DNA of 49,426 nucleotides from an uncultured Oleiphilus sp. (GTDB lineage: Bacteria; Pseudomonadota; Gammaproteobacteria; Pseudomonadales; Oleiphilaceae), in NCBI GenBank assembly GCA_913020495.1, contig CAJWBJ010000018.1:1-49426 (forward strand), given 5' to 3'. The notes below the pieces were generated by a model. That model saw nothing but the letters and a program-made list of their open reading frames with translations. It searched no databases and was not told the DNA's origin. How positions within the stretch are numbered: position 1 is the stretch's first letter; each line of letters starts with the position of its first letter. The translations under genes were made by a program, and so were the position numbers. Below, one piece after another: positions 7,779 to 17,253 of the stretch.

Positions 7779-9479
7779 ATGAGAATTATTGGAATTGATT
7801 TAGGGACAACAAATAGTGCTTGTTCCATTTGGAATAATGGCAAACCAGAACTCATCCCCAACCGTTTGAATAAACTATTAACCCCTTCTGTTGTTGGTAT
7901 TGATGACCATGGAAAAATTATAGTTGGTGAATATGCCAAGCAACGTTTAGTTAGTCACCCTTCATCAACCACTTCCATCTTCAAGCGTTATATGGGGTCT
8001 GAGTATCAATGTCATTTAGGTAAACGAAGTTTTAATGCTGTTGAGTTATCGTCTTTAATTTTACGTAGCCTAATAGAAGATGCCGAAACACACTTGGGTG
8101 AAGCAATCACTCAAGCGGTCATTAGTGTTCCTGCTTACTTTAATGATGCCCAGCGTAAAGCAACTAAACTAGCGGGTGAACTGGCTGGTTTACAAGTCGA
8201 ACGATTGATTAACGAACCCACCGCTGCTGCAATGGTATATGGTCTTCATAAAATTAATGATGGTGCTCAGTTTCTAATTTTAGATATGGGTGGCGGTACC
8301 TTTGATGTCTCATTGGTGGAATATTTTTCAGGTGTAATAGAAGTACATGCCTCTTCTGGTGATAATTTTCTAGGCGGTGAAGACTTTCTTCATATTCTGG
8401 TAAAAAAATACCTGGATGACAATCACATCAATGGAAAAAAGCTATCACCGGTAGAACGACAATTAATTATTGATTCAATTAACAAAGCCAAACATCAGCT
8501 GACTTTTGCTAAAAGCATCACCATTGAAAACGCTTATAAAAAACAGGACAAGCCATGGATAATTAACAGGGAAGACTTTGCAAATGCTGCCAAATCTGTA
8601 CTTTATCGTATTCAAAGCCCAATAGAGCGAACCTTAAACGATGCCGGCATTTCACCATCAGAAATTGATGAAGTCATACTCGTCGGGGGAGCAACACGGA
8701 TGCCGATGTTTCGTACATTAATTTCAAAAATGTTTCGTCGTGTCCCATCAGGAAATATTGACCCCGACCTTGTTGTAACAATGGGCGTTGCAATGCAAGC
8801 GGGTTTGAGAGAAAGGCAAAGCGACTTGGATGAGGTTATTTTAACTGATGTTTGCCCCTATACGCTTGGCACTGAAATCATCAACCTTAGTGACGAAAGT
8901 GGACAACAAGGGGGGTTATTCATGCCGATAATTGAGAGAAATTCCATCGTACCTGTCAGTATCATCAAAACCCTTTGTACGGCTTCGGACAACCAAACAC
9001 AATTGAAAATTTCAATCTTCCAAGGTGAGTCGAGATTAGTGAAAAACAATGTATTTCTCGGTGAATTTGACATTAAAGTCCCTAAAGGACCTGAAGGGAA
9101 AGAAACTATTGATGTTCGATACAGCTATGATATGAACGGTTTACTCGACGTTGATGTTACCGTTAATTCAACCGGAAATACCTACCAAAAAATAATTAAA
9201 AACTCAGGCACACTGTCTAAAAAAGAGATTAAAGCCTCAAAAGAAAAGCTCGCAAACTTAAAATTTCATCCAAGAGAAAGCGTTACTAGTCGACTACTTA
9301 TCGCTAGGGCCGAAAAATATTATGAAAGTGCGTTAGGTGAAAATAGGGAATATGTCGGTAGCATTCTAAGCCAGTTTGAGAAAACCCTTGAAAAACAAAA
9401 CGTCAGAGATATTAAAGTTTCGACACATCAATTTGAACAAGCTCTAGACCGCTTTGAACAGCAAGGAATTTTCACATGA
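7779..9479 (+). CDS. hscC: HscC-type Hsp70 chaperone
   Basis: This 566-residue Hsp70 of the HscC (Hsc62) subfamily is near the 556 residues of E. coli HscC. The ATPase domain shows G-I-D-L-G-T-T-N-S (about 5-13), the phosphate-2 motif L-D-M-G-G-G-T-F-D-V, N-E-P-T-A-A-A and V-G-G-A-T-R-M-P. A short peptide-binding domain follows (about 365-480, including T-D-V-C-P-Y-T-L-G). The early block L-I-P-N-R...L-T-P-S-V-V with F-K-R-Y-M-G-S is typical of HscC rather than DnaK, and the long C-terminal lid of DnaK is shortened. Its last codons overlap the J-like gene by ATGA, so the two proteins are translationally coupled and probably form a chaperone/co-chaperone pair like E. coli HscC with DjlB/DjlC. 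Confidence 0.92.
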   Translation: MRIIGIDLGTTNSACSIWNNGKPELIPNRLNKLLTPSVVGIDDHGKIIVGEYAKQRLVSHPSSTTSIFKRYMGSEYQCHLGKRSFNAVELSSLILRSLIEDAETHLGEAITQAVISVPAYFNDAQRKATKLAGELAGLQVERLINEPTAAAMVYGLHKINDGAQFLILDMGGGTFDVSLVEYFSGVIEVHASSGDNFLGGEDFLHILVKKYLDDNHINGKKLSPVERQLIIDSINKAKHQLTFAKSITIENAYKKQDKPWIINREDFANAAKSVLYRIQSPIERTLNDAGISPSEIDEVILVGGATRMPMFRTLISKMFRRVPSGNIDPDLVVTMGVAMQAGLRERQSDLDEVILTDVCPYTLGTEIINLSDESGQQGGLFMPIIERNSIVPVSIIKTLCTASDNQTQLKISIFQGESRLVKNNVFLGEFDIKVPKGPEGKETIDVRYSYDMNGLLDVDVTVNSTGNTYQKIIKNSGTLSKKEIKASKEKLANLKFHPRESVTSRLLIARAEKYYESALGENREYVGSILSQFEKTLEKQNVRDIKVSTHQFEQALDRFEQQGIFT

Positions 9480-10180
9480 ATTGCTGGAAAGCCTTAGGTA
9501 TAGCACCTACATCCGATAAATTTGCAATAAAAAAAGCCTATGCAGCCAAGCTAAAGCATCACAAACCAGACGAAGACCCCGATGGCTTCACGATAGTACA
9601 CAGACATTATAAGCAAGCGTTAAAAGGCTGCGACGACACCCAGAACAATAGAACATACAAGGAAGAAAATATTCACCCAGTGAATCAACTCATTCATGAG
9701 GTTTTAAATATAAAAACAAAGGTCAAAAAAAAAACTGAAAACAAACTTCATATCAGTTTATATTTCAAACCTGAATGGCTTATTCTAAACGCACAAATTA
9801 GCCAAGCACTTGCTTCTCCGCAAACAGCAAACAAAAAAGATGGCTGGAATTTCCTCGAAAAAAGTGAAGCACTATTAGATCTTGAATTTAGAGTTTTTGT
9901 TTCAAACTATGTTTTTGAGGCATTGCTGGCACTTAAAAATAAACACCCGAGAAAGAAATTTACTATTATCAGAACACTTGATATTTTTTTTAGATGGTCT
10001 GATAAAAGAGATATTTTAGAACAACGTTTTGGCTATGCGAATACGCAACACTTGCTTGGTAAACATATAGCCAAGAAAAAAATAAAACAATTCACATGGC
10101 ATCGACCTAGTGCTTACCAATCAATATGGAAGAGTTTTTGCTACTTCCTTTCAATGATCGCACTCAAGCTCACTATTTAG
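9476..10180 (+). CDS. DjlB/DjlC-like J-domain co-chaperone
   Basis: This 234-residue protein has an N-terminal J-like domain (about 1-50: C-W-K-A-L-G-I, K-K-A-Y-A-A-K-L, then H-H-K-P-D-E-D-P). Aligned to DnaJ, the invariant HPD reads K-P-D with a His one residue earlier, and D-E-D-P-D-G-F is characteristic of the DjlB/DjlC group. The remainder is soluble and charged, with a last hydrophobic segment (about 215-233) that could anchor it in the membrane, as expected for this group. It overlaps the hscC stop by 4 bases, which makes HscC its likely Hsp70 partner. Whether the altered HPD still stimulates ATPase activity cannot be told from sequence. Confidence 0.8.
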   Translation: MNCWKALGIAPTSDKFAIKKAYAAKLKHHKPDEDPDGFTIVHRHYKQALKGCDDTQNNRTYKEENIHPVNQLIHEVLNIKTKVKKKTENKLHISLYFKPEWLILNAQISQALASPQTANKKDGWNFLEKSEALLDLEFRVFVSNYVFEALLALKNKHPRKKFTIIRTLDIFFRWSDKRDILEQRFGYANTQHLLGKHIAKKKIKQFTWHRPSAYQSIWKSFCYFLSMIALKLTI

Positions 10181-10219
10181 CTTAACGAGATAAAAAATTC
10201 TTTAAGGCCAGTTTCATCT

Positions 10220-10396
10220 TTAAACTGTATCTTTATGGTTTGTTTTAAAGTGATAAATTGCCACTGACACACAACCAATACCACCGATCACATAACAACC
10301 AATTGCAGTCATACGCGTAAATGCGTCGCCATCCAAGCCAATAAGTGCAGCAAAAATAATCAGCATAAAAAATGCAATAAAGAAAAATATTTTAAT
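10220..10396 (-). CDS. 58-residue two-helix membrane protein, apparent ATT start
   Basis: This reading frame is too short for ordinary gene calling. A perfect ribosome site AAGGAGG (complement of 10402-10408) lies five bases before an ATT codon at 10396-10394. The frame then encodes 58 codons ending in TAA at 10222-10220: a hydrophobic helix (about residues 3-20), a short loop with G-D-G-D-A, a second helix (about 31-48) and a polar tail ending in H-K-D-T-V. No ATG, GTG or TTG occurs in frame between the upstream stop and the ATT, and the next ATG (codon 11) has no ribosome site and would cut the first helix. The composition fits a small inner-membrane protein. It lies between convergent djlC-like and codirectional nhaA genes. 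Function unknown. Confidence 0.55.
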   Translation of the reverse strand: MKIFFFIAFFMLIIFAALIGLDGDAFTRMTAIGCYVIGGIGCVSVAIYHFKTNHKDTV

Positions 10397-10564
10397 GTTA
10401 GCCTCCTTCCAAGAAAAAATAATAAATACAACCCGCTACTTACAACTAAGTAATAACTTTAGTTCTAGTGTATCGATCATATATATAAAAATACAGTACA
10501 AACAGTATGGTGATACTTAATGCTAGGTACCTTACCAAACATTAGATAATCACCACGAAAATCA

Positions 10565-11749
10565 TTATTCTTTAGGTTGAGAACGCGAAATGAGTATTGA
10601 GCCCAAAATAGCTGAACACAACGACCCCACCAAGACACCCAGCTTTACATCAACCATGTAAGCAACATTCTGCGTTTCAAAGGCTAGAGAGCCAATAAAT
10701 AAACTCATTGTAAAACCAATACCACAAAGTACCGTGACGGCGTAAAACTGCAACCAAGTGGCTTTATCCGGTAGTTTTGCAACACCTAACTTAATCGCCA
10801 CCCAACAAGCACCAAATATTCCAACTTGTTTACCAAAAAATAAACCTAGTGTAATACCAAGAGGAATTGGGTTTAGTAAGGCATCCATTGAAAGACCGGT
10901 TAAGGACACGCCTGCATTAGCAAATGCAAATAACGGCAAGATTAAGAAAGTGACCCAAGGATGTAATGCATGCTCAAGATGCGGCAGCATAGCGTGGCCA
11001 TCTTGATTCTTAACATTTAAAGGAATGAAACAAGCAACAGCAAACCCTGCTAATGTTGCATGAACACCTGATTTTAAAACAGCGATCCATACAACCACGC
11101 CAATAATAATATAAGCAGCCTGACTTCTTACAGATAAACGATTAAGCACAAAAAGTAATACAAGGCCGGCACCAGCAATAATGAGCGATAACAGTGACAG
11201 TTCACTTGAATAGAAAAAAGCGATAATTAAAATAGCTCCCAAGTCATCAAAAATGGCTACCGATAATAAAAATAATTTTAATGAGATGGGGACACGGCTG
11301 CCAAAAAGACTAAAAACACCTAAAGCAAACGCTATATCTGTTGCAGAAGGAATTGCCCAACCACGAACAGAAATTTCATCCGCCTGATTAAAACCAAAAT
11401 AAATCAGAGCCGGTGCAGCAATACCAGCAATCGCAGCAATACCAGGAAGAACGACTTGTGATGGCGACGACAAATGTCCATCGAGCACCTCTCGTTTAAT
11501 CTCCAGCCCCACTAAAAAGAAAAATACCGCCATTAGACCATCATTAATCCACAGTAAAAGTGGTTTAGCGATGTCCAGTTCCCCTACTCTAACCTGAACC
11601 GGGGTAGCTAAAAAACTATCGTACAAAGAAGAAAATGAACTATTCGCCAGTAGCAAAGCAATCATAGCCATCAGCACAAGTAAAATACCACCTGCGGAGT
11701 CATGCTGAAAAAAATTTTTTACTGAATCTGTAATTTGCTGGCTAGTCAT
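10565..11749 (-). CDS. nhaA: Na+/H+ antiporter NhaA
   Basis: This 394-residue inner-membrane antiporter exchanges cytoplasmic Na+ (or Li+) for protons and matters for pH and salt homeostasis. It has about 12 hydrophobic helices. The NhaA signatures are present: D-G-L-M-A-V-F-F-F-L-V-G-L-E-I-K at about 70-85, S-A-T-D-I-A-F-A-L-G with D138, and the ion-binding aspartate pair D168-D169 in V-A-I-F-D-D-L-G-A-I. Length matches E. coli NhaA (388). It is transcribed away from nhaR across a 128-base region with operator-like repeats, so activation by NhaR in response to Na+ is expected. A functional antiporter fits a marine or saline habitat. Confidence 0.97.
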   Translation of the reverse strand: MTSQQITDSVKNFFQHDSAGGILLVLMAMIALLLANSSFSSLYDSFLATPVQVRVGELDIAKPLLLWINDGLMAVFFFLVGLEIKREVLDGHLSSPSQVVLPGIAAIAGIAAPALIYFGFNQADEISVRGWAIPSATDIAFALGVFSLFGSRVPISLKLFLLSVAIFDDLGAILIIAFFYSSELSLLSLIIAGAGLVLLFVLNRLSVRSQAAYIIIGVVVWIAVLKSGVHATLAGFAVACFIPLNVKNQDGHAMLPHLEHALHPWVTFLILPLFAFANAGVSLTGLSMDALLNPIPLGITLGLFFGKQVGIFGACWVAIKLGVAKLPDKATWLQFYAVTVLCGIGFTMSLFIGSLAFETQNVAYMVDVKLGVLVGSLCSAILGSILISRSQPKE

Positions 11750-11814
11750 TAGGAGCCCCCAAAGTCATATTGAAGATATTCCCGAATTTATAACTGATTT
11801 GTAAATCTCAGTAA

Positions 11815-11852
11815 AGTCGAATATTCTTCGACTAGTGATCGAAAAAATCGAT
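11815..11852. promoter_or_regulatory. Phased TCGA dyads between nhaA and nhaR
   Basis: A 19-base perfect dyad, AGTCGAA-N5-TTCGACT (11815-11833), is followed by a second one, ATCGA-N5-TCGAT (11838-11852), with centres 21 bases apart. The TCGA cores begin at 11817, 11828, 11839 and 11848, and the first three are exactly one helical turn apart. This is the arrangement expected for tetrameric LysR-family regulators, so it is probably the NhaR binding region. Confidence 0.6.
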
Positions 11853-11877
11853 GATAGAAAATTAACTGAAGAAAACT

Positions 11878-12765
11878 ATGACACCACTTAATTATAACCA
11901 TCTTTACTATTTTTACATTGTTGCTATGGAAGGCAGCATTACAAAAGCAAGTATTCGCTTAAACCTGACCCCCCAAACCATTAGTGGTCAAATCACCCGA
12001 TTTGAAGCACAAGCCGGCATTAATTTATTTGAGCGCAAGGGGAAGAAACTATACATGTCTGAAATGGGTCAATTAATTTACGGGCAAGCGGAAGAGATAT
12101 TTAAACTCGGAGATGAACTTAGAGATGTACTGAAAACCCATGAACTGGTTCATGATCTGACATTCACCGTAGGCATTACTGATATTATTCCAAAGGTCTT
12201 GGCATATAAATTACTGAACCCGGCACTGAATATGGAAAAGCCAGTTCGTTTAATTTGCAACGAGGGTGACCAAGATAGCTTATTGGCCGATTTAGCCATC
12301 AACAGACTCGACTTAATTTTAACTGACCAACCGCTTCAACCTGGCAGTCACGTCAAAGCATATAATCATTTACTCACAGAAAGCGGACTGACATTCTTTG
12401 CTTCAAAGCAACTAGCTTCCCAGTGTAAAGTAGCGTTCCCCTCTTGCCTGTCAGGCAAGCCTTTCTTGATGCCGGGCAAGAAAGCGATTGTTAGGCAACA
12501 CCTTTCTTCATGGTTAGAGCTCAATGACATTAACATTAATATCGTCGCTGAGTTTGATGACAGCGCACTACTAAAATCATTTGGACAGGCAGGTTATGGC
12601 GTATTTACCGGCCCGACTCTAATTGAAGACACCATCGCGACACAGCATCAGGTTGAGATAATTGGCCGAACAGAAGAAATAAAAGAACAATATTATGTAA
12701 TTTCGCCAGATCGAAGAATTAAACACCCTGCGGTCGTTGAGATTGTTAAATTAACCACTCAATAA
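11878..12765 (+). CDS. nhaR: LysR-family regulator NhaR
   Basis: This 295-residue LysR-type regulator has an N-terminal winged helix (N-Y-N-H-L-Y-Y-F-Y-I-V-A at about 4-15, then G-S-I-T-K-A-S and L-T-P-Q-T-I-S-G-Q-I as the helix-turn-helix) and a C-terminal effector-binding domain. The sequence L-N-Y-N-H-L-Y-Y-F plus Q-T-I-S-G-Q-I and the divergent nhaA gene identify it as NhaR, the Na+-responsive activator of nhaA. The C-terminal P-D-R-R-I-K-H-P-A-V is also typical. The shared upstream region contains the TCGA dyads that it probably binds, which would allow autoregulation as well as nhaA control. Confidence 0.93.
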   Translation: MTPLNYNHLYYFYIVAMEGSITKASIRLNLTPQTISGQITRFEAQAGINLFERKGKKLYMSEMGQLIYGQAEEIFKLGDELRDVLKTHELVHDLTFTVGITDIIPKVLAYKLLNPALNMEKPVRLICNEGDQDSLLADLAINRLDLILTDQPLQPGSHVKAYNHLLTESGLTFFASKQLASQCKVAFPSCLSGKPFLMPGKKAIVRQHLSSWLELNDININIVAEFDDSALLKSFGQAGYGVFTGPTLIEDTIATQHQVEIIGRTEEIKEQYYVISPDRRIKHPAVVEIVKLTTQ

Positions 12766-12775
12766 AGTAGAGCAA

Positions 12776-12807
12776 GCTCTTTAATAGCTATATAAATATT
12801 AAAGAGC
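12776..12807. repeat. Perfect 11-bp inverted repeat after nhaR
   Basis: GCTCTTTAATA (12776-12786) and TATTAAAGAGC (12797-12807) are exact complements around a 10-base loop, 11 bases after the nhaR stop. No T-run follows on either strand, so it is not a standard intrinsic terminator. It could be an RNA 3'-end stabiliser or a protein site. Confidence 0.6.
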
Positions 12808-12888
12808 AGGATTCAGGCCTTCAACATATCGGAAGACATTATTATATTACCCAATAATTGCCGTAAAAGGCTTAAATTCAATTGATTT

Positions 12889-13113
12889 CTAACGATGTGG
12901 TTTTGGTAAATCAGTTCCCGAAATCACTTTTAATACAATGCCTACCGAGAAAAAGAAAAATGACGAAGCGGCGAAACTGGCTTTGTAGACTTTAGTAAGG
13001 TCATCGCCATAAAAAAATAATATAAAGACACAGCCAATGGCCGAAATAAAACAAAGAACGCCAATCACAGATGACATTTTTTGCAGAATATGTTTCTCAC
13101 TCTTTTTTTGCAT
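12889..13113 (-). CDS. Small two-helix membrane protein, unknown
   Basis: I do not recognise this 74-residue product. It has a basic N-terminus (M-Q-K-K-S-E-K-H), two hydrophobic helices (about 15-34 and 44-62) joined by a short G-D-D-L-T-K-V-Y loop, and a polar tail ending K-P-H-R. This is the usual shape of a small inner-membrane protein with both ends in the cytoplasm. It stands alone, about 100 bases downstream of the HPP-family gene on the same strand. Coding status rests on the coherent helix pattern and the absence of any competing frame. Confidence 0.55.
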   Translation of the reverse strand: MQKKSEKHILQKMSSVIGVLCFISAIGCVFILFFYGDDLTKVYKASFAASSFFFFSVGIVLKVISGTDLPKPHR

Positions 13114-13219
13114 TAAGCACTCACAAATTAGCTAATGGGGATGGTTATTTATTGCAATTATTCTAACACCAATACCACGACCTTTAAGCTTTAGTCGATT
13201 TATTTCGATGATTTAAACG

Positions 13220-13702
13220 CTACACAAAGGGGTTTTTTTCACGGAAGGTTGCTGTTGCCATCGCTATCGACAATAAAATAATGCCATTAAAAAATACGGG
13301 AACAATCACGAATGCATACCCCAAAGCATGAATATTCTCACCACCAATCACGGCAGTAACTGCAGTCGCACCACCAGGGGGATGTACACAATGACATCGA
13401 TACATAAGATACATTGCTATTGGTATCGATATTGAAGAAGCAAACACCTCATTGGGAATCCAGCGAGCACACGTTACACCGACTAAAGCAGAAATTAGAT
13501 GTCCACCAATAAGGTTCCACGGCTGAGAAACTTTAGCATGCGGCACACCAAAAATGAGCATGGCTGATGCCCCCGTTGAAGCTAAAATCATCGGCAAGTT
13601 CTCAGCACTCAAAATAGACCGACTAAAAAATGTTGCGCATAAGGTGGCAATAAATGCCCCCACTACCGAAATTAAAACCTCTTTTGAACTCATCTCCTTC
13701 AT
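13220..13702 (-). CDS. HPP family membrane protein
   Basis: This 160-residue integral membrane protein has about four to five helices and the family's namesake motif in H-C-V-H-P-P-G-G-A-T-A-V near residue 110, together with A-S-T-G-A-S-A-M-L-I-F at about 42-52. HPP proteins are membrane proteins of poorly defined role; some plastid and cyanobacterial members have been linked to nitrite transport. The start follows the hybrid kinase stop by only 5 bases on the same strand, so it is probably expressed with that kinase and may be functionally connected to it. Confidence 0.88.
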   Translation of the reverse strand: MKEMSSKEVLISVVGAFIATLCATFFSRSILSAENLPMILASTGASAMLIFGVPHAKVSQPWNLIGGHLISALVGVTCARWIPNEVFASSISIPIAMYLMYRCHCVHPPGGATAVTAVIGGENIHALGYAFVIVPVFFNGIILLSIAMATATFREKNPFV

Positions 13703-13707
13703 ACAAG

Positions 13708-16700
13708 TTACTCTGTGCTACTTTTCTCTAAGTATTGTTTAAAAACCAACACGGCTTCGTCATAGGAAGGTTTTAGTTTTTGCTTGAGATTTTCAATTTC
13801 ATCTAACTGCTCATCCAAACAACTACGTTCCAATTTTTCGGCACAGTCAGCTAACGCTAAAGCACTAATATTTGCCGCCACTCCCTTGATAGCATGCGCA
13901 CTTTTTGCCGCCTCTGAGTAATCTGATTGCTCAATACTTTTTACTAACGACTCGACATATTGTGGTGTATCTGAAAAAAAAGTGGTTAGCAGAACTTTAA
14001 GAATTTTTTCCTTTCCTAGCATCCGTTTTAGCGCAGCATCTTTATCCCATATGCTAAGTGCTTCATCGTCAATTATGTCAATCTCTGTTTTTACTAATGG
14101 CTGATCAGATAAATATTGCTTGTCTGACGACATACCTGCACCAGATCCAACCGCAATCAACCAGTGGTAGAGTTTTTTTTCTAAAAGCTCAGTATCAATA
14201 GGTTTACTCAAGTAATCATTCATACCGGCATTTAAGCATTTCTCTTTGTCTCCCTTCATAGCATTAGCCGTCATGGCTACAATGCCAATATCTTTATAAT
14301 GCTGCCCTGCACTACCTTGACGTATTTGCCTAGATGTTTCATAGCCATCCATCTCTGGCATTTGACAGTCCATTAGGATCAGGTCGTAAGCATCTTTTTC
14401 TGATGTTTTATTTAAAATATCCAGCGCAATAACACCATTATCTGCGACATCACAACTTAAGCCGATCAGACCGATTAATTCTGTAGCGATTGTTTGATTA
14501 ACAAGGTTATCTTCAACCATCAGTATTTTTGTATTAGGAGGCCAGCTTATCTTTTTAGATATTTCCTCTTTTTGATCAACCGATTCCAGACTATGGGAAT
14601 CATCCATAATCACTGAGAGCGCATCAAATAAGTCTGCTGTCGTCGTTGGTTTTGGAAAGTAAGTACTAAAGCCTTTTTCAGCAAAAAGGGGAGCATTGCC
14701 ACGTTTATTCATTGGGGTCATCATGACCAGTTTGCTTAGGTCAAACCTAGAGTCGGCTCGTATCTGTTCAGCTAATTCAAACCCATTTTTACCAGACATT
14801 TCTTGATCAATAAATACAGCAGTATATAGAGGTTTAGATTCGTCATTTAGCTTTTTTATCATTTCTGACAATGCTTGTTCGACACTTTCAGCCACGCTCA
14901 CCACTGCTCCCCATCGCGTTAACTGCTTTTGTAAAAAATCTCGGTGAGTGGCACTGTCATCAACGACTAAAATAGGTAATGAAGAAATATCTACGCTAGG
15001 CATCACTTTTTTAGACTCATCACTGCGCTGCAAAAGTAAGTCAAACTCGAAACAACTCCCAACACCTATCTCACTGCTAACCCGAATACTCCCGCCCATC
15101 ATCTGACAGAGTTGCTTTACGATAGCTAAACCTAAACCACTCCCTCCATATTTCCGTGTCGTCGATGAATCGGCTTGGGTGAACGAATCAAATAAGTTTT
15201 CAAGTTTGTCTTGTGGTATGCCTATCCCAGTGTCATTAATGCTGCATGAGAGCCTTAAATCACGCTCCCCTTCATACTTCAAAGCAACTCTAACAACAAT
15301 TTCACCTTTAACTGTGAACTTAAGTGAGTTGCCAACAAGGTTCGATAATATCTGCCGCACTCTACTCGGGTCACCTTGTACTAATGAATCGTCGACGTCG
15401 GTCGCATCGACGATAAGCTCAACATCCCCTTCACTAGAACGGTGACTAATGGCTTCAGAAAACTCCCCAAGCATGGTACGCAAATTAAAGTCGAAGGATT
15501 CTATTTCTAGTTTGCCCGCTTCAATTTTTGAAAAATCCAGAATATCGTTAATGACGGATAGTAACGAATTAGCACTCGAACGCGCTAAGGCTACTTGGTG
15601 ACGCTGTTCTTTATTAAGCTTACCGTTCAATAACAAAGTCATCATACCCAACACGCCATTCATCGGTGTGCGGATTTCGTGGCTCATACTGGCAAGAAAC
15701 TCTGCTTTTGCTTGTACAGCAGCTTCGGCGTCCTCTCTCGCAATGAGCAGTTTTGATGACTGTTCTTTTAATTGAATTAACGATTGCTTAGATTCAACAT
15801 GAGCGTCCTGAGAGTCCTGGTGACTCTGTTGAAGCGCCTGTTCCTGTGTATGGCGCATGACCAACATATGGTTAAAAGCTTCAGCTAAACGCCCTATTTC
15901 ATCATTACTGCTGACATCAACATACTGGTCTTTCTCACCAGCAGCAACAGCCATTGTCGCTTTTGCTAAACGCTCAATTGGACGTGATATCCGCCGGGCT
16001 TGGATAAAAATAACGATCAGAATTACAAAACCTGCCACCACGACCAAAGCCAGAATTGTTCTCCCCAGCCAATCAGCAGCAGCTAAGGCTAATGACTTCT
16101 CTACCTCGCTAATTAGCACCCATTCAATATTTAATACCTTAACCGTATGATGAAGTCCGATAACGTCTTTCCCATCTGGATCAGAATATTCAATAATATG
16201 ATTAGTCACTGATTGATTGTCATGGTCTGCAACTATCGCGTCATGGTGTTCCTCCTGCCATACCTGAAATGGTTTAGTTTTGATTGAACGAGCTAACACA
16301 GCTTTCTCATTACCTTTAAAAGGGGTTCGAAGTAGACCATCTCTTCCTACCAAGTAATGCACATCACCTTCTATGCTCGCTCTCTGTAACAAATCAACCA
16401 AACGTGCCATGTTAATTTGAATGACAAAAGTACCAATAACATTAACCTGATCGACAAACATTGGTGCACTCAAAAAAAGACTTAATCGACCATCAGATGG
16501 GCTATAACGTTCAATATCAGAAATTAAGACTTCCCTGCTACCCAAACTACTTTTAACCAGTTTAGAAAATTGAGTATTTGAATATGGACCATTGAAAAGA
16601 TTTGTTCCCAAGTCTTTCTCTTGTGCCACAGAGAACAAAATATTCCCTTCCGTATCAACCAGAAAAATATCGAAGATGTAATCATAGCTACGCCTAAAAG

Positions 16701-17046
16701 CTTTTAGCTCAGGGTGTATGGCCTTAACTCGTTGCAGCCAATCATCACTTCCTACGTAGTCACGAAGTAACCCTCCCTCTTTTTTAAACCCTTCAATCAA
16801 TGATGCCAACAACATCTGATTATTTTGTATCCCTGCTTGGCTATTTATATCCATCAAACGGTAATCAAACCAATTCTGAATAAAATCAACGTTGAGACCT
16901 GCAGATTGCTCAAGTTCTCTCACTGCGGCCTCAGTTAAGCTTTTATTGGCCTGATAATAACTAAGGCTTGCCACCAATAACATTGGCAACATAGCTAGCA
17001 CTAAAAACCAGAGACTTAGCTTTGTTGAAAGGGATTTTTTTTGCAT
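13708..17046 (-). CDS. Hybrid sensor kinase with Cache, two receivers and HPt
   Basis: This 1112-residue BarA-like phosphorelay protein has, in order: a membrane helix at about 10-28; a large periplasmic dCache-like sensor (about 35-325, with [14 protein letters not shown]); a second helix 329-349; HAMP 350-400; a coiled coil 400-450; HisKA with H456 ([10 protein letters not shown]); a HATPase domain (N-D-T-G-I-G-I, G-G-S-G-L-G-L); receiver 1 with D747; receiver 2 with D893 ([11 protein letters not shown]); and a C-terminal HPt domain with H1051 (S-A-H-A-I-K-G-V). All phosphotransfer residues are intact, so a full His-Asp-His relay is possible. No output regulator is adjacent, so its target lies elsewhere. 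The HPP-family gene follows after 5 bases. Confidence 0.95.
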   Translation of the reverse strand: MQKKSLSTKLSLWFLVLAMLPMLLVASLSYYQANKSLTEAAVRELEQSAGLNVDFIQNWFDYRLMDINSQAGIQNNQMLLASLIEGFKKEGGLLRDYVGSDDWLQRVKAIHPELKAFRRSYDYIFDIFLVDTEGNILFSVAQEKDLGTNLFNGPYSNTQFSKLVKSSLGSREVLISDIERYSPSDGRLSLFLSAPMFVDQVNVIGTFVIQINMARLVDLLQRASIEGDVHYLVGRDGLLRTPFKGNEKAVLARSIKTKPFQVWQEEHHDAIVADHDNQSVTNHIIEYSDPDGKDVIGLHHTVKVLNIEWVLISEVEKSLALAAADWLGRTILALVVVAGFVILIVIFIQARRISRPIERLAKATMAVAAGEKDQYVDVSSNDEIGRLAEAFNHMLVMRHTQEQALQQSHQDSQDAHVESKQSLIQLKEQSSKLLIAREDAEAAVQAKAEFLASMSHEIRTPMNGVLGMMTLLLNGKLNKEQRHQVALARSSANSLLSVINDILDFSKIEAGKLEIESFDFNLRTMLGEFSEAISHRSSEGDVELIVDATDVDDSLVQGDPSRVRQILSNLVGNSLKFTVKGEIVVRVALKYEGERDLRLSCSINDTGIGIPQDKLENLFDSFTQADSSTTRKYGGSGLGLAIVKQLCQMMGGSIRVSSEIGVGSCFEFDLLLQRSDESKKVMPSVDISSLPILVVDDSATHRDFLQKQLTRWGAVVSVAESVEQALSEMIKKLNDESKPLYTAVFIDQEMSGKNGFELAEQIRADSRFDLSKLVMMTPMNKRGNAPLFAEKGFSTYFPKPTTTADLFDALSVIMDDSHSLESVDQKEEISKKISWPPNTKILMVEDNLVNQTIATELIGLIGLSCDVADNGVIALDILNKTSEKDAYDLILMDCQMPEMDGYETSRQIRQGSAGQHYKDIGIVAMTANAMKGDKEKCLNAGMNDYLSKPIDTELLEKKLYHWLIAVGSGAGMSSDKQYLSDQPLVKTEIDIIDDEALSIWDKDAALKRMLGKEKILKVLLTTFFSDTPQYVESLVKSIEQSDYSEAAKSAHAIKGVAANISALALADCAEKLERSCLDEQLDEIENLKQKLKPSYDEAVLVFKQYLEKSSTE

Positions 17047-17253
17047 ATATTTACTTCTGATAGCTCATCAATAAATGGCGTATTAATAGGATCACTCACG
17101 TACCGAATCACCTTAAAGATAGGTCAAATTTGAAAATATTATCAATACAAAATTGAGGAAGTCGTTATTCTATGAATATCGAAACAGCTCAGTTTTATTA
17201 ATATAATTTATAGTTTAAAACGCAGGTTTTAGCCAATAGCACAAATTTAATGT

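Noticed and set aside
13708-17046. Hybrid kinase named as BarA itself
   Set aside because: The large Cache-like periplasmic domain and second complete receiver differ from BarA, so only a BarA-like description is justified.
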